Shown here: positions 7,933 through 15,890 of the stretch, piece by piece
Position numbering within the stretch: the first letter of the stretch is position 1
How the letters are laid out: the number at the start of each line of letters is the position of its first letter
Source: Acidobacteriaceae bacterium
GTDB taxonomy: Bacteria; Acidobacteriota; Terriglobia; Terriglobales; Acidobacteriaceae
DNA: 35,736 nucleotides
NCBI GenBank assembly: GCA_003166855.1
Contig: PMUM01000196.1
Span: 1 to 35,736, forward strand
Direction of reading: 5' to 3'
Translations under genes and position numbers: made by a program
Notes under the pieces: model-generated
Told to the model about the DNA's origin: nothing
The model's database searches: none
The model's input: the letters and a program-made list of their open reading frames with translations, nothing else

Positions 7933-7967
7933 TAGCTGATAGCTGAAGGCTGACAGCTGAGAGCTTA
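7933..7967. repeat. AGCT-type short tandem repeat
   Basis: A degenerate tandem of about 10-base units, TAGCTGATAGCTGAAGGC and onward, built around AGCT. It lies between the rpsT stop and its terminator. Related AGCT-rich tracts occur at 13501-13532, 13608-13645, 14173-14206 and about 31203-31240. Confidence 0.6.
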
Positions 7968-8228
7968 CTTCAGCGCCCCAACCCGCTTGCCCAGTCGGGA
8001 CTTGTAGCGTGAGGCCGTGTTCTCGTGCAGCGTGCCCTTCTGGATGGCTTTGTCGAGGGCCGATACCGTCTTGCGATAAGCGAGCTCGGCTGCCGCCTTG
8101 TCGCCCTTTTCAATGGACTCGCGCAGGTCGCGCAGTTGGGTGCGCAGGGAGGAGGTGTTAGCGCGGTTGCGCACGGTGCGTCGTTCGGTCTGGCGCGCAC
8201 GTTTCAACGCCGAAGCATGATTTGCCAT
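7965..8228 (-). CDS. rpsT: 30S ribosomal protein S20
   Basis: S20 binds 16S rRNA during early 30S subunit assembly. The 87-residue product has the standard start [22 protein letters not shown], with alternating basic helices and the C-terminal motif [18 protein letters not shown]. Its length is typical. It forms a single-gene unit, with a strong sigma70-type promoter 58-86 bases upstream and an intrinsic terminator downstream. AAAGG lies about 13 bases before the ATG. Being near holA is common for this gene, though here the GloVer and ankyrin genes intervene and it runs in the opposite direction. Confidence 0.96.
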   Translation of the reverse strand: MANHASALKRARQTERRTVRNRANTSSLRTQLRDLRESIEKGDKAAAELAYRKTVSALDKAIQKGTLHENTASRYKSRLGKRVGALK

Positions 8229-8285
8229 AACTGGTTGTTACCTTTGTAAGTACAGAGAGATATTCGGGGTAGGTCCGAATTCCTT

Positions 8286-8314
8286 ATTATAGGGAAGCAT
8301 TCCCACCCGGTCAA
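8286..8314 (-). promoter_or_regulatory. Sigma70-type promoter of rpsT
   Basis: On the minus strand TTGACC (8309-8314) and a perfect TATAAT (8286-8291) are separated by exactly 17 bases. Only one base departs from the -35 consensus. The expected leader before rpsT is about 50 bases. Confidence 0.85.
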
Positions 8315-8364
8315 ACTTTGAAGAGGTATGTGGGGAGAGTCGCCTTCGGCTGTTCCGGTGAAGG

Positions 8365-8410
8365 CGTCATCCTGACCGGAGCCGTTTTTCAGGCGAAGGG
8401 AAGGATCTAG
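8365..8410 (+). repeat. 47-bp intergenic repeat, copy C
   Basis: It is nearly identical to copy A through CGGAGCCGTTTTTCAGGCGA and then ends AAGGATCTAG. It lies in the 206-base divergent gap between rpsT and the AAA ATPase gene, 24 bases before the ATPase start codon. Confidence 0.85.
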
Positions 8411-8434
8411 CGCGCAGAGTAAAGGGTCCTGAGC

Positions 8435-10138
8435 ATGATAGACGGCCTCGATCGTCTCAAAGTACTCATCAACTCCTCGACCCCCATCATCGTGATGGAG
8501 ACGTCGGAAGAGACGCACGCGGTCAGCATGGTGCGCTCGGCCTGCAGCCAGCTCAACATGGCGACCTTCGAGTGGACCATCGCCGATGGTCTGCAGCGCT
8601 CGGGCACGAACGTTCCTGTCGAAGTACAGAAGACGACACTGCAGGACCGCATCGACCAGTCCACGATGCGAACCCAGGCCGGACGCGCCTATTCGCAAAT
8701 GCGAACCGCGCTCAGCCCCGGCAGCGCGGAAGCCGACCGACTTACCCTCGCGATGGGCTCCTCGTTGGGAGCCGGCGCGTCTGGCGCAGCTACCGGTACG
8801 GCCATCTACAACACGCGCGAACCCGTGCAGGCCCTCGCCAACATGGAGTCGACGACTCTCGAAGCCGTCTTCATCCTGAAGGACTTTCACCGCCACATGG
8901 ACGACCCGATCGTCGTGCGCCGCCTGCGTGATGTTGGCCAGAAGTTCGCGACCAATCGTCGCACGGTCATCATCACCGCACCCGAGATCACCGTCCCGGC
9001 GGAACTCACGACGCTGGTCGAGTACTTCGATCTCCCGCTGCCCGATCGCGATCGCCTGCACGAGATCATCAAAGAAACGTTCACTCGGCTCTCAAAGACC
9101 TACACGCTGAAGCTTCAGCTGGATGCGCCCGGTGTGGACGCCATGTCCGCCAACCTGCGCGGCCTGACAGAAGAGGAAGCGGAGCGCGCCATCTCGCAGG
9201 CGCTGGTCACACGCTATGCGCTTTGTCCCGAAAGCGTCACCGATGTGCTCGAAGCCAAGAAGCAACTGCTGCGCCATTCGGGCATGCTCGAGTTCATCGA
9301 AGCCTCCGACAACATGGCAGCCGTCGGTGGACTCGAGAACCTGAAGCACTGGCTCGGCCAGCGTCGCGGCGCATGGGAAGACTCGGCCCGCGACTTCGGT
9401 CTGGAGCCGCCGCGTGGCATGATCATCCTCGGCGTGCAGGGATGCGGCAAGTCCCTCTGTGCCCGCGCCGTTGCCGGAGAGTGGAAGCTCCCGCTCGTCA
9501 AATTCGACACGTCCGCCGTCTACGACAAGTTCATCGGCGAGACCGAAAAGCGCATCCGCAAAGTCTTCCAGGTCGCTGAAGGACTCGCACCGTGTGTCCT
9601 CTGGATCGACGAGTTGGAGAAGGTCTTCGCCGGAAGCGGTCCAGATTCCGCCTCTGCCGATGCTGGCGTTTCATCGCGCCTGTTGGCGTCGTTTCTGTCG
9701 TGGATGCAGGACCGCAAAGCAGCAGTCTTTGTCGCAGCGACCTGCAACAACGTGACCGTCCTGCCGCCCGAGTTGATCCGCAAGGGCCGCTTCGACGAAC
9801 TGTTCTTCGTGGACCTCCCCAACCAGGCCGAGCGCAAGCAGATCTTCGCGATCCAACTCGCCAAGCGCAAACGCAATCCGGCCGAGTTTGATCTAGACCA
9901 AGTTGCCACCGCCGCAAAGGGATACTCCGGAGCCGAAATCGACGCGGCCGTCCAAGGCGGACTCTACGCCGCATATTCCGAGAAGAAGCAACTCTCAACG
10001 CAGTCGCTGCTCGATGCTCTAACGCAGACCGTCCCGCTTTCGACCACGCGCGCCGAAGAGATCCAAACCCTGCGCGAGTGGGCCCGCACCAGAGCTGTGC
10101 CCGCTTCGGTTCGCGATGACGGCGCTGTCATTCGCTGA
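8435..10138 (+). CDS. Ycf46-like AAA ATPase
   Basis: The C-terminal half is a complete AAA+ module: Walker A GVQGCGKS (333-340), Walker B VLWIDELEK (388-396), sensor-1 region ATCNN (435-439), and RKGRFDE (449-455) carrying the expected arginine. The N-terminal 300 residues form a degenerate RecA-like half with hhVMETSEE near 18-26 and VIITAPE (178-184) but no Walker A. This two-part layout is that of the cyanobacterial/plastid Ycf46 family. A Gly/Ala-rich stretch (108-122) sits between them. The substrate is unknown. The gene stands alone on its strand. Its 3' end overlaps the convergent Cys/His gene by 11 bp. Confidence 0.85.
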   Translation: MIDGLDRLKVLINSSTPIIVMETSEETHAVSMVRSACSQLNMATFEWTIADGLQRSGTNVPVEVQKTTLQDRIDQSTMRTQAGRAYSQMRTALSPGSAEADRLTLAMGSSLGAGASGAATGTAIYNTREPVQALANMESTTLEAVFILKDFHRHMDDPIVVRRLRDVGQKFATNRRTVIITAPEITVPAELTTLVEYFDLPLPDRDRLHEIIKETFTRLSKTYTLKLQLDAPGVDAMSANLRGLTEEEAERAISQALVTRYALCPESVTDVLEAKKQLLRHSGMLEFIEASDNMAAVGGLENLKHWLGQRRGAWEDSARDFGLEPPRGMIILGVQGCGKSLCARAVAGEWKLPLVKFDTSAVYDKFIGETEKRIRKVFQVAEGLAPCVLWIDELEKVFAGSGPDSASADAGVSSRLLASFLSWMQDRKAAVFVAATCNNVTVLPPELIRKGRFDELFFVDLPNQAERKQIFAIQLAKRKRNPAEFDLDQVATAAKGYSGAEIDAAVQGGLYAAYSEKKQLSTQSLLDALTQTVPLSTTRAEEIQTLREWARTRAVPASVRDDGAVIR

Positions 10139-10337
10139 TCTTGCCGGAGTCTTCGGGCGCATGAACCGTCTTGAAGTGCTGGTCAAACGCGCTCTGCAAT
10201 TGCTGACTGCATTCTTCCCGGTTCGGCCGATGGCTCGACGGCGAGGCGCGGAACCTCCACTCCGGGCACGATGTGCACTCGATCTCTACAGGAATCTCCC
10301 CAAGCCACTTGGTGACATGCAGCCTCGGCTTCTTCAT
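10128..10337 (-). CDS. Small Cys/His (possible zinc-binding) protein
   Basis: The 69-residue product starts MKKPRLHVTKWLGEIPVEIE, then has a CTSC pair (CxxC), FRASPSSHRP, and a helix ending QHFKTVH (HxxxxH). The CxxC and HxxxxH elements could bind one zinc ion, as in small Acidobacteria-type proteins that I believe I recognise but cannot name. I chose the inner ATG at 10337; the frame stays open upstream to 10496, but that part is rich in basic residues and not protein-like. The stop lies inside the end of the convergent AAA ATPase gene. Function is unknown. Confidence 0.62.
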   Translation of the reverse strand: MKKPRLHVTKWLGEIPVEIECTSCPEWRFRASPSSHRPNREECSQQLQSAFDQHFKTVHAPEDSGKISE

Positions 10338-10522
10338 CCTGCAAGTTTCCCACAGGGGGCTCACATTTTGCTCCCATTGACTCCCTCTTCGCCCCGGGTT
10401 AGGCTTTAACTTAATGGTAGTGACTTGCCTTCTGGGCATGCGCATTCCGGTTGGTCCCGTCTCCAAGCGAAACCCTGCTTTGTCTGCGAGATGCATAACC
10501 GCATCTCAAATGTTCCGCGGCT

Positions 10523-10562
10523 GCCGGGCTTTGCCCGGCCGGACAGCCGAGGGCGGCTGTCC
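10523..10562. repeat. Two tandem hairpins upstream of phoH
   Basis: The first stem is GCCGGGC / GCCCGGC with loop TTT (10523-10539). The second is GGACAGCC / GGCTGTCC with a 6-base loop (10541-10562). They end 25 bases before the phoH start codon, with no T run. The second resembles a palindromic repeat common in acidobacterial genomes. The rest of the 10338-10587 gap shows nothing else. Confidence 0.65.
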
Positions 10563-10587
10563 CCACATGGTTCTTGAAACTCACTGA

Positions 10588-11652
10588 ATGAAGAAAAGCA
10601 TCGGCGTCAGCCCCAACATCGAGACCTTCTTTGGCACACGGGATGAGAATGTGCGCCTGCTGGAAGACGGTCTCAACGTCACCATCAATCTGCGGTCGAA
10701 CGCCATCGAACTGGAAGGCGCCGCCAAAGACGTCGCTCGCGTCGAGCAGGTCTTTGCCGACTACGAGACCCTGCTGCGCTCCGGCCACACGTTCAACAAT
10801 GGCGACCTCAACAGCATGCTGCGCGTGCTGATCTCCGACGCTAACTCGACCCTCCGCGGATTGGCCGATGCCGGGCGCCAGCGCTCCTTTGGACGCCGCA
10901 CCGTCCAGCCCAAGAGCAGCAACCAGCGCCGCTATGTCGAAGCCATCGAGGCGCACGACATGGTGTTTGGGATTGGGCCCGCCGGCACGGGCAAGACGTA
11001 TCTTGCCGTCGCTATGGCGATCTCCGCGCTGCTGGCCAAGCGCGTGAACCGCATCATCCTGGCGCGCCCCGCGGTAGAAGCGGGCGAGCGACTGGGCTTT
11101 CTGCCCGGCACGCTGCAGGACAAGATCGACCCTTACCTGCGCCCGCTGTACGACGCCTTGTACGACATGCTCGATCCCGAGAAGGTGGATCGCTATCTGG
11201 AGAAGAACGTCATCGAGATCGCGCCCATTGCTTTTATGCGCGGACGCACCCTGAACGATTCGTTCGTCATTCTCGACGAGGCGCAGAACACGACCTCAGA
11301 GCAGATGAAGATGTTCGTCACCCGCCTGGGCTTCAACTCGAAGGCGGTCATTACCGGCGACGCCACGCAGATCGATTTGCCCAACGCGCGCCGCAGCGGA
11401 CTGCTCGAGGCCATGGATGTTCTGAAGAGCGTGGAAGGGCTGGCATTCGTGCACTTCGATGAAACGGATGTGGTGCGTCATCACCTGGTGCAGCGTATCG
11501 TTCGCGCCTACGACGAGCACAAGACGCGTGTGGCCGAGCAGCAGATGCTTTTGCTGGCCGAGCCCAGACATGCGGACGCGGCCAGTGCCGAGAAGCAGGC
11601 GGCAGCCGCAGCCAAGGAAGCGAAGTCGGCTTCGGCCGAAGCCAAGGGATAG
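10588..11652 (+). CDS. phoH: PhoH-family ATPase (YbeZ-like)
   Basis: The protein has an N-terminal KH-like/PhoH-associated segment (about 25-95), then a P-loop domain with Walker A GPAGTGKT (130-137), the [17 protein letters not shown] signature (158-174), Walker B VILDEAQN (227-234), and the [10 protein letters not shown] sensor region. In this family it is a cytosolic NTPase linked to RNA metabolism that works with YbeY. The last 30 residues are an Ala/Lys/Glu-rich tail of low complexity. No Shine-Dalgarno is seen before the ATG; an upstream ATG at 10567 closes at once. It heads the conserved phoH-ybeY-corC order. Confidence 0.92.
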   Translation: MKKSIGVSPNIETFFGTRDENVRLLEDGLNVTINLRSNAIELEGAAKDVARVEQVFADYETLLRSGHTFNNGDLNSMLRVLISDANSTLRGLADAGRQRSFGRRTVQPKSSNQRRYVEAIEAHDMVFGIGPAGTGKTYLAVAMAISALLAKRVNRIILARPAVEAGERLGFLPGTLQDKIDPYLRPLYDALYDMLDPEKVDRYLEKNVIEIAPIAFMRGRTLNDSFVILDEAQNTTSEQMKMFVTRLGFNSKAVITGDATQIDLPNARRSGLLEAMDVLKSVEGLAFVHFDETDVVRHHLVQRIVRAYDEHKTRVAEQQMLLLAEPRHADAASAEKQAAAAAKEAKSASAEAKG

Positions 11653-11670
11653 AGCGACGCACATGGGGCG

Positions 11671-11693
11671 GGAGGGCCGCGACTCGGCCCTCC
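11671..11693 (+). terminator. Hairpin between phoH and ybeY (attenuator or partial terminator)
   Basis: A perfect 9-bp stem (GGAGGGCCG / CGGCCCTCC) with loop CGACT lies 18 bases after the phoH stop. It is followed by the mixed TGTTTGCATTT rather than a pure T run. It could trim or partly terminate transcripts; translation of ybeY likely begins after it. Confidence 0.5.
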
Positions 11694-11740
11694 TGTTTGC
11701 ATTTGCACCCAGCAGAGAGCAACCCGCAGAGAGAAAGAGT

Positions 11741-12238
11741 TTGGTTATTCTGCAAAAGAAAGTCACGGGATTGAGTGAGGGCACGCTGGAGCGTTTTGTG
11801 TTGCGCGCGCGCAAGGCCGTCGGACTCCGCGCCCCGGTGAATGTGCTCGTCACCAGCAGTTCCGCCGTGCGTTCGCTGAACCGCCAATTTCGCAGCCAGA
11901 ACAAGGCCACCGATGTGTTGTCGTTTCCGCCTCCATCCCCGAGTACGGCATCTCGCAATAAGCCCAGACTGGCCGGCGAAGTCGCTATCTCCGCCGATAT
12001 TGCCCTGCAAAATTCGATCCGGCTCGGGCATCCGGTTGCCCAGGAAATCAAGATTCTGGCGCTGCATGGGATCCTTCATCTGGCGGGCTTTGACCACGAG
12101 CGCGATAATGGTGAGATGGCGCGCAAAGAGCAGACACTGCGCCGGGCGCTTAAGCTCCCGGCTGCCTTGATCGAGCGAGTCCAAGCCCCGAACCGACGAG
12201 GCGCACGGCGTGCGACAGGAGCGCGGAGGATGGCATGA
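11741..12238 (+). CDS. ybeY: Endoribonuclease YbeY
   Basis: YbeY is a zinc-dependent endoribonuclease acting in 16S rRNA 3' maturation and ribosome quality control. The zinc motif HGILHLAGFDH (109-119 in the chosen frame) is complete, preceded by the family segment LNRQFRSQNKATDVLSFP. I chose TTG 11741, giving 165 residues and starting VILQKKVTGLSE. A purine-rich GAGAGAAAGAG lies just upstream, and the alternative ATG at 11663 would place a 9-bp intergenic hairpin inside the gene. The last 20 residues form a basic tail. The stop overlaps the next start (ATGA), and PhoH is its usual partner. Confidence 0.88.
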   Translation: MVILQKKVTGLSEGTLERFVLRARKAVGLRAPVNVLVTSSSAVRSLNRQFRSQNKATDVLSFPPPSPSTASRNKPRLAGEVAISADIALQNSIRLGHPVAQEIKILALHGILHLAGFDHERDNGEMARKEQTLRRALKLPAALIERVQAPNRRGARRATGARRMA

Positions 12239-13500
12239 GTTACGCCGTGGCCATCGCGTTGCTTCTCCTGCTGGGACTGCTGACGCTCGTCTCCTACGTC
12301 GACCGCGTCTACCAGGAAGTTGGCAAGTTTCTTTCCCGCGAATTCCAGGACAACATCGACGTCTTCGAACAGAAGGTCGAGCCGGAACTGGGAGTGGGCC
12401 GCACCCGGGCCGCGCTCTCCATGGCGGTGCTCACGCAACTCACGATGGCGGCGATTGCTCTGCTCATCGGCTTTATCGTCTTCACCGATCTGACCTGGAA
12501 CATCTACGAGATTCTGCAAACCACGATCAGCCTCATCCTGATCGTCATCGTGTTCAACCGCTTCCTGCCGTTCGTCTTTTTCTCGCGCACTAAAGGTGAG
12601 TGGTTAATTCACTGGACTCTGGTCTTAAAAGTATTGATCTACACGGTCATGCCGGTAACAATCGCGTTGGGCTTCCTGCAGTCGGTAGCGGCGCTAACCA
12701 ACCAGAAAACAAGCGAGCAGCCGGAAACATCGGCTGAGGCGGTGGACGCGTTGATCGAAGCCGGGCAGGAAGAGGGCATCATTCAGGAGGGCGACCGCGA
12801 TCTGATTCAGTCGGTCGTCGAATTCAGCGGCAAGACCGTCCGCGAAGCAATGAAGCCACGTCCGCAGATGTTTGCCGTGCCTTCCGATACGACTGTCGAG
12901 CGTTTCATCGAAATGCTGCGCGTCAAGCACTATTCGCGCGTGCCGGTGTATGAAGGCAGCATCCACAACATCAAGGGAATCGTCTACACACAGGATGTGT
13001 TGCAAGTTCCCGACACCGAAGCTCACGTGCGTATCCTTGATACCATCATGCGCCGTGATGTCTACTTCGTCCCCGAGAGCAAGCTGGGAAGCGACCTGCT
13101 GCGTGAAATGCAGAAGCAGAGTATCCGCATGGCCATTGTGGTCGATGAATACGGCGGGGTCGCCGGGCTGGTCACCATCGAAGATCTCGTGGAAGAGATT
13201 GTCGGTGAGATTCGTGACGACCACGACAAGCCGGAGATCGTGCGCGAAGGCGAGCGCTCGTTCATCGTTGCTGGTGGAATGGACGTAGACCGTCTCGATG
13301 AACTCTTCGGCACCAAGCCCGAAGGAAAAGAGTCGGCAACCATCGCCGGTTTGGTGAGCGAACTCGCTGGCCGCATTCCCCGCAAAGGCGAAGTGGTAGA
13401 AGAAGACGGCCTGCGGTTCGAAGTCCTGGAGTCCACGGACCGCAAAGTAGAGCGCGTGCGAGTAACTGCCGTGCAGCCACGGCAGTTGAAGTTGATCTAG
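12235..13500 (+). CDS. CorC/HlyC-type membrane protein with CBS domains
   Basis: The 421-residue protein has about four N-terminal transmembrane segments (residues 3-22, 62-84, 88-112 and 126-150). A CBS pair follows (about 205-330, including SRVPVYEGSIHNIKGIVYTQDVL and VVDEYGGVAGLVTIEDLVEEIVGEI), then a C-terminal CorC_HlyC transporter-associated domain (about 340-415, VAGGMDVDRLDELF). Relatives are linked to Mg/Co efflux or, as E. coli YbeX/CorC, to ribosome-related functions beside ybeZ and ybeY. The gene follows ybeY with a 4-bp overlap, matching that order. The N-terminal membrane part is shorter than a full DUF21 domain and diverged. Confidence 0.87.
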   Translation: MSYAVAIALLLLLGLLTLVSYVDRVYQEVGKFLSREFQDNIDVFEQKVEPELGVGRTRAALSMAVLTQLTMAAIALLIGFIVFTDLTWNIYEILQTTISLILIVIVFNRFLPFVFFSRTKGEWLIHWTLVLKVLIYTVMPVTIALGFLQSVAALTNQKTSEQPETSAEAVDALIEAGQEEGIIQEGDRDLIQSVVEFSGKTVREAMKPRPQMFAVPSDTTVERFIEMLRVKHYSRVPVYEGSIHNIKGIVYTQDVLQVPDTEAHVRILDTIMRRDVYFVPESKLGSDLLREMQKQSIRMAIVVDEYGGVAGLVTIEDLVEEIVGEIRDDHDKPEIVREGERSFIVAGGMDVDRLDELFGTKPEGKESATIAGLVSELAGRIPRKGEVVEEDGLRFEVLESTDRKVERVRVTAVQPRQLKLI

Positions 13501-13645
13501 AGAGCTTCTAGCTACTGGCTCCTAGCTTCTAGGGAAACCTCCTCGGGCCAGAATTCCATCTGTGCCTCATTTGCGCATTGCCCCAAGATGAATAGTGGTC
13601 GCTCACGGCCGAAGCTAGGAGCCAGTAGCTAGGAGCTAGAAGCTT
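13501..13645. repeat. Long inverted repeat of AGCT-type between corC-like and VOC genes
   Basis: The 22-base arms at 13508-13529 and 13611-13632 are exact reverse complements (core CTAGCTACTGGCTCCTAGC) separated by 81 unrelated bases. Extra GCTAGAAGC-type units extend both arms. The right arm ends just before the VOC start codon. Confidence 0.85.
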
Positions 13646-13646
13646 A

Positions 13647-14072
13647 ATGGAACAGCGCGTAAGCATCATCACGCTCGGCGTTGCGGATCTGAAGCGCAGC
13701 CGTGATTTCTATCAGCGGCTCGGATGGCTGCCGTCCATGGCCAAGTCTGAGGGCATCGTGTTCTTCCAGGCTGGAGGAATGGCCCTGGCGCTATATCCAC
13801 GAGACGAACTGGCAAAGGACGCGAACGTTGCCGCCGACGGCAGCGGCTTCAGGGCGACATCGCTTGCCTACAACGCTCGCAACCGTGCAGAAGTCGACTC
13901 GGTGCTCAAAGAAGCTCAGGCTGCAGGCGCGAAGATCGTCAAGCCTGCACAAGAAGCCTTCTGGGGCGGCTATTCGGGCTACTTCTCCGATCCCGACGGG
14001 TTCCTGTGGGAGATCGCCTGGAATCCATTCTTCCCGATCGCAGAGGACGGAAGCATTCGGATTCCTGAGTAA
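13647..14072 (+). CDS. VOC (glyoxalase/bleomycin-resistance fold) protein
   Basis: The 141-residue protein has the paired beta-alpha-beta-beta-beta modules of the vicinal oxygen chelate superfamily. It shows ITLGVADLKRSRDFYQRLGW at about 8-27, VFFQAGGMALALYPRD at 38-53, and GGYSGYFSDPDGFLWEIAWNP at about 107-127. The E of LWEIAW is the usual C-terminal metal ligand position. The first-module ligand is not obvious, since ITLGV replaces the usual His, so enzymatic metal binding is doubtful. Substrate is unknown. The gene is bracketed on both sides by AGCT-type repeats and separates the corC-like gene from era, so it may be an inserted cassette. Confidence 0.85.
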   Translation: MEQRVSIITLGVADLKRSRDFYQRLGWLPSMAKSEGIVFFQAGGMALALYPRDELAKDANVAADGSGFRATSLAYNARNRAEVDSVLKEAQAAGAKIVKPAQEAFWGGYSGYFSDPDGFLWEIAWNPFFPIAEDGSIRIPE

Positions 14073-14172
14073 GAAAACTTTCTAGCTCGTACCAAATCCT
14101 CCTCTGTATAGTCGTCAGTATGTGAAGACGAAATACCCGTAAGATGAAAGAGCACTCAATCTCAATCGCTCC

Positions 14173-14206
14173 AAGCTAGCAGCTAGAAGCTAGTAGCTAG
14201 AAGCTG
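14173..14206. repeat. AGCT-type repeat upstream of era
   Basis: This tandem of GCTAGCAGCTAGAAGC units is related to the arms of the inverted repeat at 13501-13645. It ends 7 bases before the era start codon, overlapping where its ribosome site would be. The rest of the 141-base gap shows no clear promoter. Confidence 0.7.
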
Positions 14207-14213
14207 ATCCCCT

Positions 14214-15221
14214 ATGCCATTCCGCTCCGGTTTCGTTTGTATTCTCGGCCGCCCCAATGCGGGCAAGTCCACCTTGCTCAACGCTCTCGTCGGCGAGAAA
14301 CTGGCGATCATTTCGCCCAAACCTCAGACTACGCGGAACCGCATTCAGGGCGTGGTCCACGTTCCGAAGCGCAAAGGCAAGGGCGGCGGGCAGATCGTGC
14401 TGGTCGATACTCCCGGAGTCCACAAGCCTGACAGTTCTCTGGGACGCAAGATGATGGTCGAGGTGCGCGAGGCACTGGAAGGCTGCGACCTCGTGCTCGT
14501 GATCATGGATGTCACTCGCAAGTTCGATCCTCGCGACCAGTTTGCGCTGGACCTGTTGCGTCGGCCCAAGACGAAAGCGTTCTTGATCCTCAACAAGGTC
14601 GATCTGATCCGCGAGAAGTCAAAACTGCTGCCGCTGATCGAGCAATACCGCAAGCTCTATGATTTCGCCGAGGTGGTTCCGATTTCCGCGCTCAAGCGCA
14701 ACGGGCTCGACACACTGCTGGACATGGTGATCGCGGCTCTCCCCGCTGGCCCTGCCTACTTTCCCGAAGACCAAATCACCGACCAGCCAGCGCGCTTCAT
14801 GGCGGCGGAGATCATCCGCGAGCAAGTCCTGGTGAATACCAGCGAAGAGATTCCCTACGCGACCACGGTAATTGTCGATAACTTCGAAGAAGGGGCCAGG
14901 CTCACGCGGATTGCCGCGACCATCTATTGCGAGCGTGAAGGACAGAAGGGGATTCTGGTGGGCAAAGGCGGTTCGATGCTCAAGAAGATCGGCACATCGG
15001 CGCGCTTGCAGATCGAGCGCATGCTGGGGACTAAAGTCTTTCTGGAGTTGTATGTAAAAGCAGAACCCGGGTGGCGCGATTCGCGCCGGTTCGTGGAAGA
15101 GCTCGACTGGCGCAGGCAACTCGAGCATCGGATGATGGAACACGGGACTCCGCAAGAAAAGACCGAAGAGCCAAGCGCACAGACGGTTGTGCACGACGAC
15201 CGTAACCAGACAGAAGACTGA
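14214..15221 (+). CDS. era: GTPase Era
   Basis: Era is an essential GTPase that binds the 3' end of 16S rRNA and assists 30S maturation. The G motifs are intact: G1 GRPNAGKS (12-19), G3 DTPG (65-68), G4 NKVD (127-130) and G5 SAL (158-160). The C-terminal KH domain carries GILVGKGGSMLKKIG (about 244-258) and ends with LYVKAEPGWR. At 335 residues it is about 30 longer than usual, owing to a charged tail of Glu/Gln/His that is probably disordered. The function joins naturally with the nearby phoH-ybeY ribosome-maturation cluster. The ATG has no clear Shine-Dalgarno because a repeat occupies that space. Confidence 0.95.
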   Translation: MPFRSGFVCILGRPNAGKSTLLNALVGEKLAIISPKPQTTRNRIQGVVHVPKRKGKGGGQIVLVDTPGVHKPDSSLGRKMMVEVREALEGCDLVLVIMDVTRKFDPRDQFALDLLRRPKTKAFLILNKVDLIREKSKLLPLIEQYRKLYDFAEVVPISALKRNGLDTLLDMVIAALPAGPAYFPEDQITDQPARFMAAEIIREQVLVNTSEEIPYATTVIVDNFEEGARLTRIAATIYCEREGQKGILVGKGGSMLKKIGTSARLQIERMLGTKVFLELYVKAEPGWRDSRRFVEELDWRRQLEHRMMEHGTPQEKTEEPSAQTVVHDDRNQTED

Positions 15222-15320
15222 AGTTATGGTATTGTAGCGAGCGCTTCAAATAACGCGGCCATTGCCCGATTTGCGCCCTAACGCTAGAATCGCAATAGCC
15301 GCCCGCATTTTTCGTGGGAA

Positions 15321-15812
15321 GTGAGCGCACAGGGGACGAACGAGCCAACCATGGAATCTGGGGTTTCTTCCGAGGAACAACTCCCGGAGCACGACTTCGA
15401 TCCAGCAAAATTGAGCCTGCGCGTGCGAGTCACGCTGGCGGCGGATCGCAAGTCGGTGGATCCGGTCGTAGCGCAGGTGATGGAAGCCGTCCGCCAGATG
15501 AAATGCGTCGATGGCAAGGAAGACGCTATCGAACTGGCCCTGCAGGAAGCGCTCGCCAATGCCGTGGTTCACGGCGCCAAGGAAGATCCTACCAAGATCG
15601 TGGAGTGCTTGGTCGCCTGCGACGAGCAGCGCGGCATCCTGATCATCGTGCGCGATCCCGGGCCCGGTTTCGACCCGCAGGCAATTCCCAGTTGCACCGT
15701 AGGCGAGAATCTCTATTCCAATCACGGCCGTGGAATTTTCCTCATCAACCAACTCATGGACGAAGTGCAGTTTCACAAGAATGGCACTGAGATCCACATG
15801 GTCAAGCGATAG
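15321..15812 (+). CDS. RsbW-like anti-sigma factor / serine kinase ATPase
   Basis: This is a GHKL-fold ATP-binding protein of the HATPase_c_2 (RsbW/SpoIIAB) class. It has an N-box ELALQEALANAVVHG (71-85), G1 box VRDPGPGFDP (110-119) and G2 box HGRGIFLINQLMDEV (135-149). There is no membrane or sensor domain. Family members phosphorylate anti-anti-sigma (STAS) proteins and hold sigma factors, but no STAS or sigma gene is present here, so the target is unknown. The start is uncertain: GTG 15321 or ATG 15351 are both possible. The first 30 residues are poorly conserved-looking. It lies 99 bases after era. Confidence 0.83.
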   Translation: MSAQGTNEPTMESGVSSEEQLPEHDFDPAKLSLRVRVTLAADRKSVDPVVAQVMEAVRQMKCVDGKEDAIELALQEALANAVVHGAKEDPTKIVECLVACDEQRGILIIVRDPGPGFDPQAIPSCTVGENLYSNHGRGIFLINQLMDEVQFHKNGTEIHMVKR

Positions 15813-15890
15813 GCTCTCCGCATTTCTTGCCTTTCTAGTCAGCAGCAATTGCTCAGTGGATCAGCTGCTTCCGGGTGATAACCTTGCGAC

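Noticed and set aside
8204-9061. 285-codon minus-strand frame
   Set aside because: It runs through the rpsT promoter and antisense to the AAA ATPase; no domain and poor composition.
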